From contig CATPBQ010000322.1 of NCBI GenBank assembly GCA_955652795.1, positions 1 to 6,658 on the forward strand: a stretch of DNA of 6,658 bases. The letters run 5' to 3'. The stretch comes from an uncultured Steroidobacteraceae bacterium. Lineage in GTDB: Bacteria > Pseudomonadota > Gammaproteobacteria > Steroidobacterales > Steroidobacteraceae. A model generated the notes under the pieces. The model ran no database searches. It worked only from the letters and a program-made list of their open reading frames with translations, and was not told the DNA's origin. The position numbers and the translations under genes are program-made. Positions 6,200 to 6,658 of this stretch are shown piece after piece (the stretch's first letter is position 1; the number at the start of each line of letters is the position of its first letter).

Positions 6200-6250
6200 T
6201 CTATCGCGAGCCGGCACAACACGCGCGCGGCGACACCCGCGACTGATCAC

Positions 6251-6658
6251 ATGACCGAACCGCCGAAGCTGGAAGACCTCGATCCCGTTGAAACGCGGGA
6301 ATGGCTCGAATCGATCGATTCGGTGCTCAAGACTCACGGCCCGGAGCGCGCGCACTTCCTGCTCGAGCGGCTGATTGACTACACGCGCCGCAGCGGCGCC
6401 TACCTGCCGTTCAAGCCCAACACCGCCTACGTCAACAGCATTCCCACCGGGCGTGAGCCGGAGTATCCGGGCAACCGTGCGCTCGAGCGGCGTATCGAGG
6501 CCTACATCCGCTGGAACGCGCTGGCGATGGTGCTGCAGGCGAATAAGAAGTCCTCCGAGTACGGCGGGCACCTGTCGAGCTACGCCTCCTCGGCGACCTT
6601 GTATGAAGTGGGATTCAATCACGTCTGGCGCGCGCCCTGCGAGCAGCACCCCGGTGAC
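6251..6658 (+). CDS. aceE: Pyruvate dehydrogenase E1 component (homodimeric type), N-terminal part, runs off the right edge
   Basis: The first 136 codons of the thiamine-diphosphate-dependent E1 subunit, which decarboxylates pyruvate and hands the acetyl group to the lipoyl arm of E2. The frame has no stop before the edge; the E. coli protein is about 887 aa, so roughly 15% is here. Matches to E. coli AceE as I remember it run end to end: DPVETREWLESIDSVL (11-26), the NSIP and EPEYPGN stretch (62-75), LERRIEAYIRWNA (78-90), ANKKSSEYGGH (97-107) with His107 at the place of the active-site His106, and SSATLYEVGFNH (113-124). These rule out the alpha/beta heterotetrameric type. The N-terminal segment that docks to E2 is present. 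No clear Shine-Dalgarno precedes ATG 6251. It diverges from the aminopeptidase with 51 bp between start codons; E2 (aceF) and E3 would be expected downstream. Confidence 0.95.
   Translation, partial: MTEPPKLEDLDPVETREWLESIDSVLKTHGPERAHFLLERLIDYTRRSGAYLPFKPNTAYVNSIPTGREPEYPGNRALERRIEAYIRWNALAMVLQANKKSSEYGGHLSSYASSATLYEVGFNHVWRAPCEQHPGD

Noticed and set aside
6198..6203. TAGAAT on the minus strand as a -10 box for the aminopeptidase operon
   Set aside because: It overlaps the ATG, and no -35-like hexamer is found 16-18 nt upstream (those bases are CG repeats).
6200..6250. PdhR-type operator before aceE
   Set aside because: No palindrome resembling the PdhR site (ATTGGT...ACCAAT) is present in the 51-bp spacer.
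6200..6649. 150-codon upstream extension of the aminopeptidase frame
   Set aside because: It runs antisense through the well-conserved start of aceE and has no M17 similarity; a shadow of high-GC coding sequence.
1..6658. CRISPR array, tRNA/rRNA, insertion sequence, phage or defence genes
   Set aside because: No regularly spaced repeats, no tRNA-like cloverleaf, no transposase or integrase motifs and no terminal inverted repeats were seen; nearly all bases are used by housekeeping genes.

Overview
The window looks like an ordinary chromosomal stretch from a high-GC gammaproteobacterium. The grounds are strong G/C bias at third codon positions, an RNase T gene (a family largely confined to Gammaproteobacteria), an E. 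coli-type dihydroorotase, a homodimeric-type pyruvate dehydrogenase E1 (AceE), and a pyrC-rnt pairing that I recall from Pseudomonas. A high-GC lineage such as the Steroidobacterales/Xanthomonadales is plausible, but the genus cannot be set by eye.

Layout, left to right. (1) A TPR-repeat protein on +, cut by the left edge, ends at 650. (2) It converges on a minus-strand pair read from 2122 down to 682: a short PuuD-like membrane protein followed by nadC (quinolinate phosphoribosyltransferase), overlapping by 8 nt. (3) A 149-bp divergent spacer (2123-2271) carries two face-to-face sigma70-like promoters that occupy almost the same bases. (4) On + follow a small four-cysteine DUF1289 protein and the monothiol glutaredoxin grxD, 6 nt apart. 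(5) Converging on them is a minus-strand operon read from 6199 down to 2836: an M17 leucyl aminopeptidase, pyrC (ATGA overlap) and rnt (17-nt gap). (6) After a 51-bp divergent spacer, aceE starts on + at 6251 and runs off the right edge.

The genes cover NAD synthesis (nadC), pyrimidine synthesis (pyrC), stable-RNA 3' maturation (rnt), peptide turnover (M17), Fe-S cluster and redox handling (grxD, perhaps DUF1289) and entry of pyruvate into the TCA cycle (aceE). Catalytic residues are intact in all the enzymes checked, with constant offsets to the E. coli numbering as I remember it (PyrC -3, M17 +12, RNase T +9).

I found no mobile element, CRISPR array, RNA gene, phage gene or defence system, and nothing I would call a new biological system. 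The points most worth a second look are the overlapping divergent promoters, the stand-alone PuuD-like membrane domain coupled to nadC, the DUF1289-grxD pair, the aminopeptidase-pyrC coupling, and changed base-contact residues in RNase T. Every gap longer than 100 bases is accounted for by the divergent spacer; no stretch above 300 bases lacks a gene.
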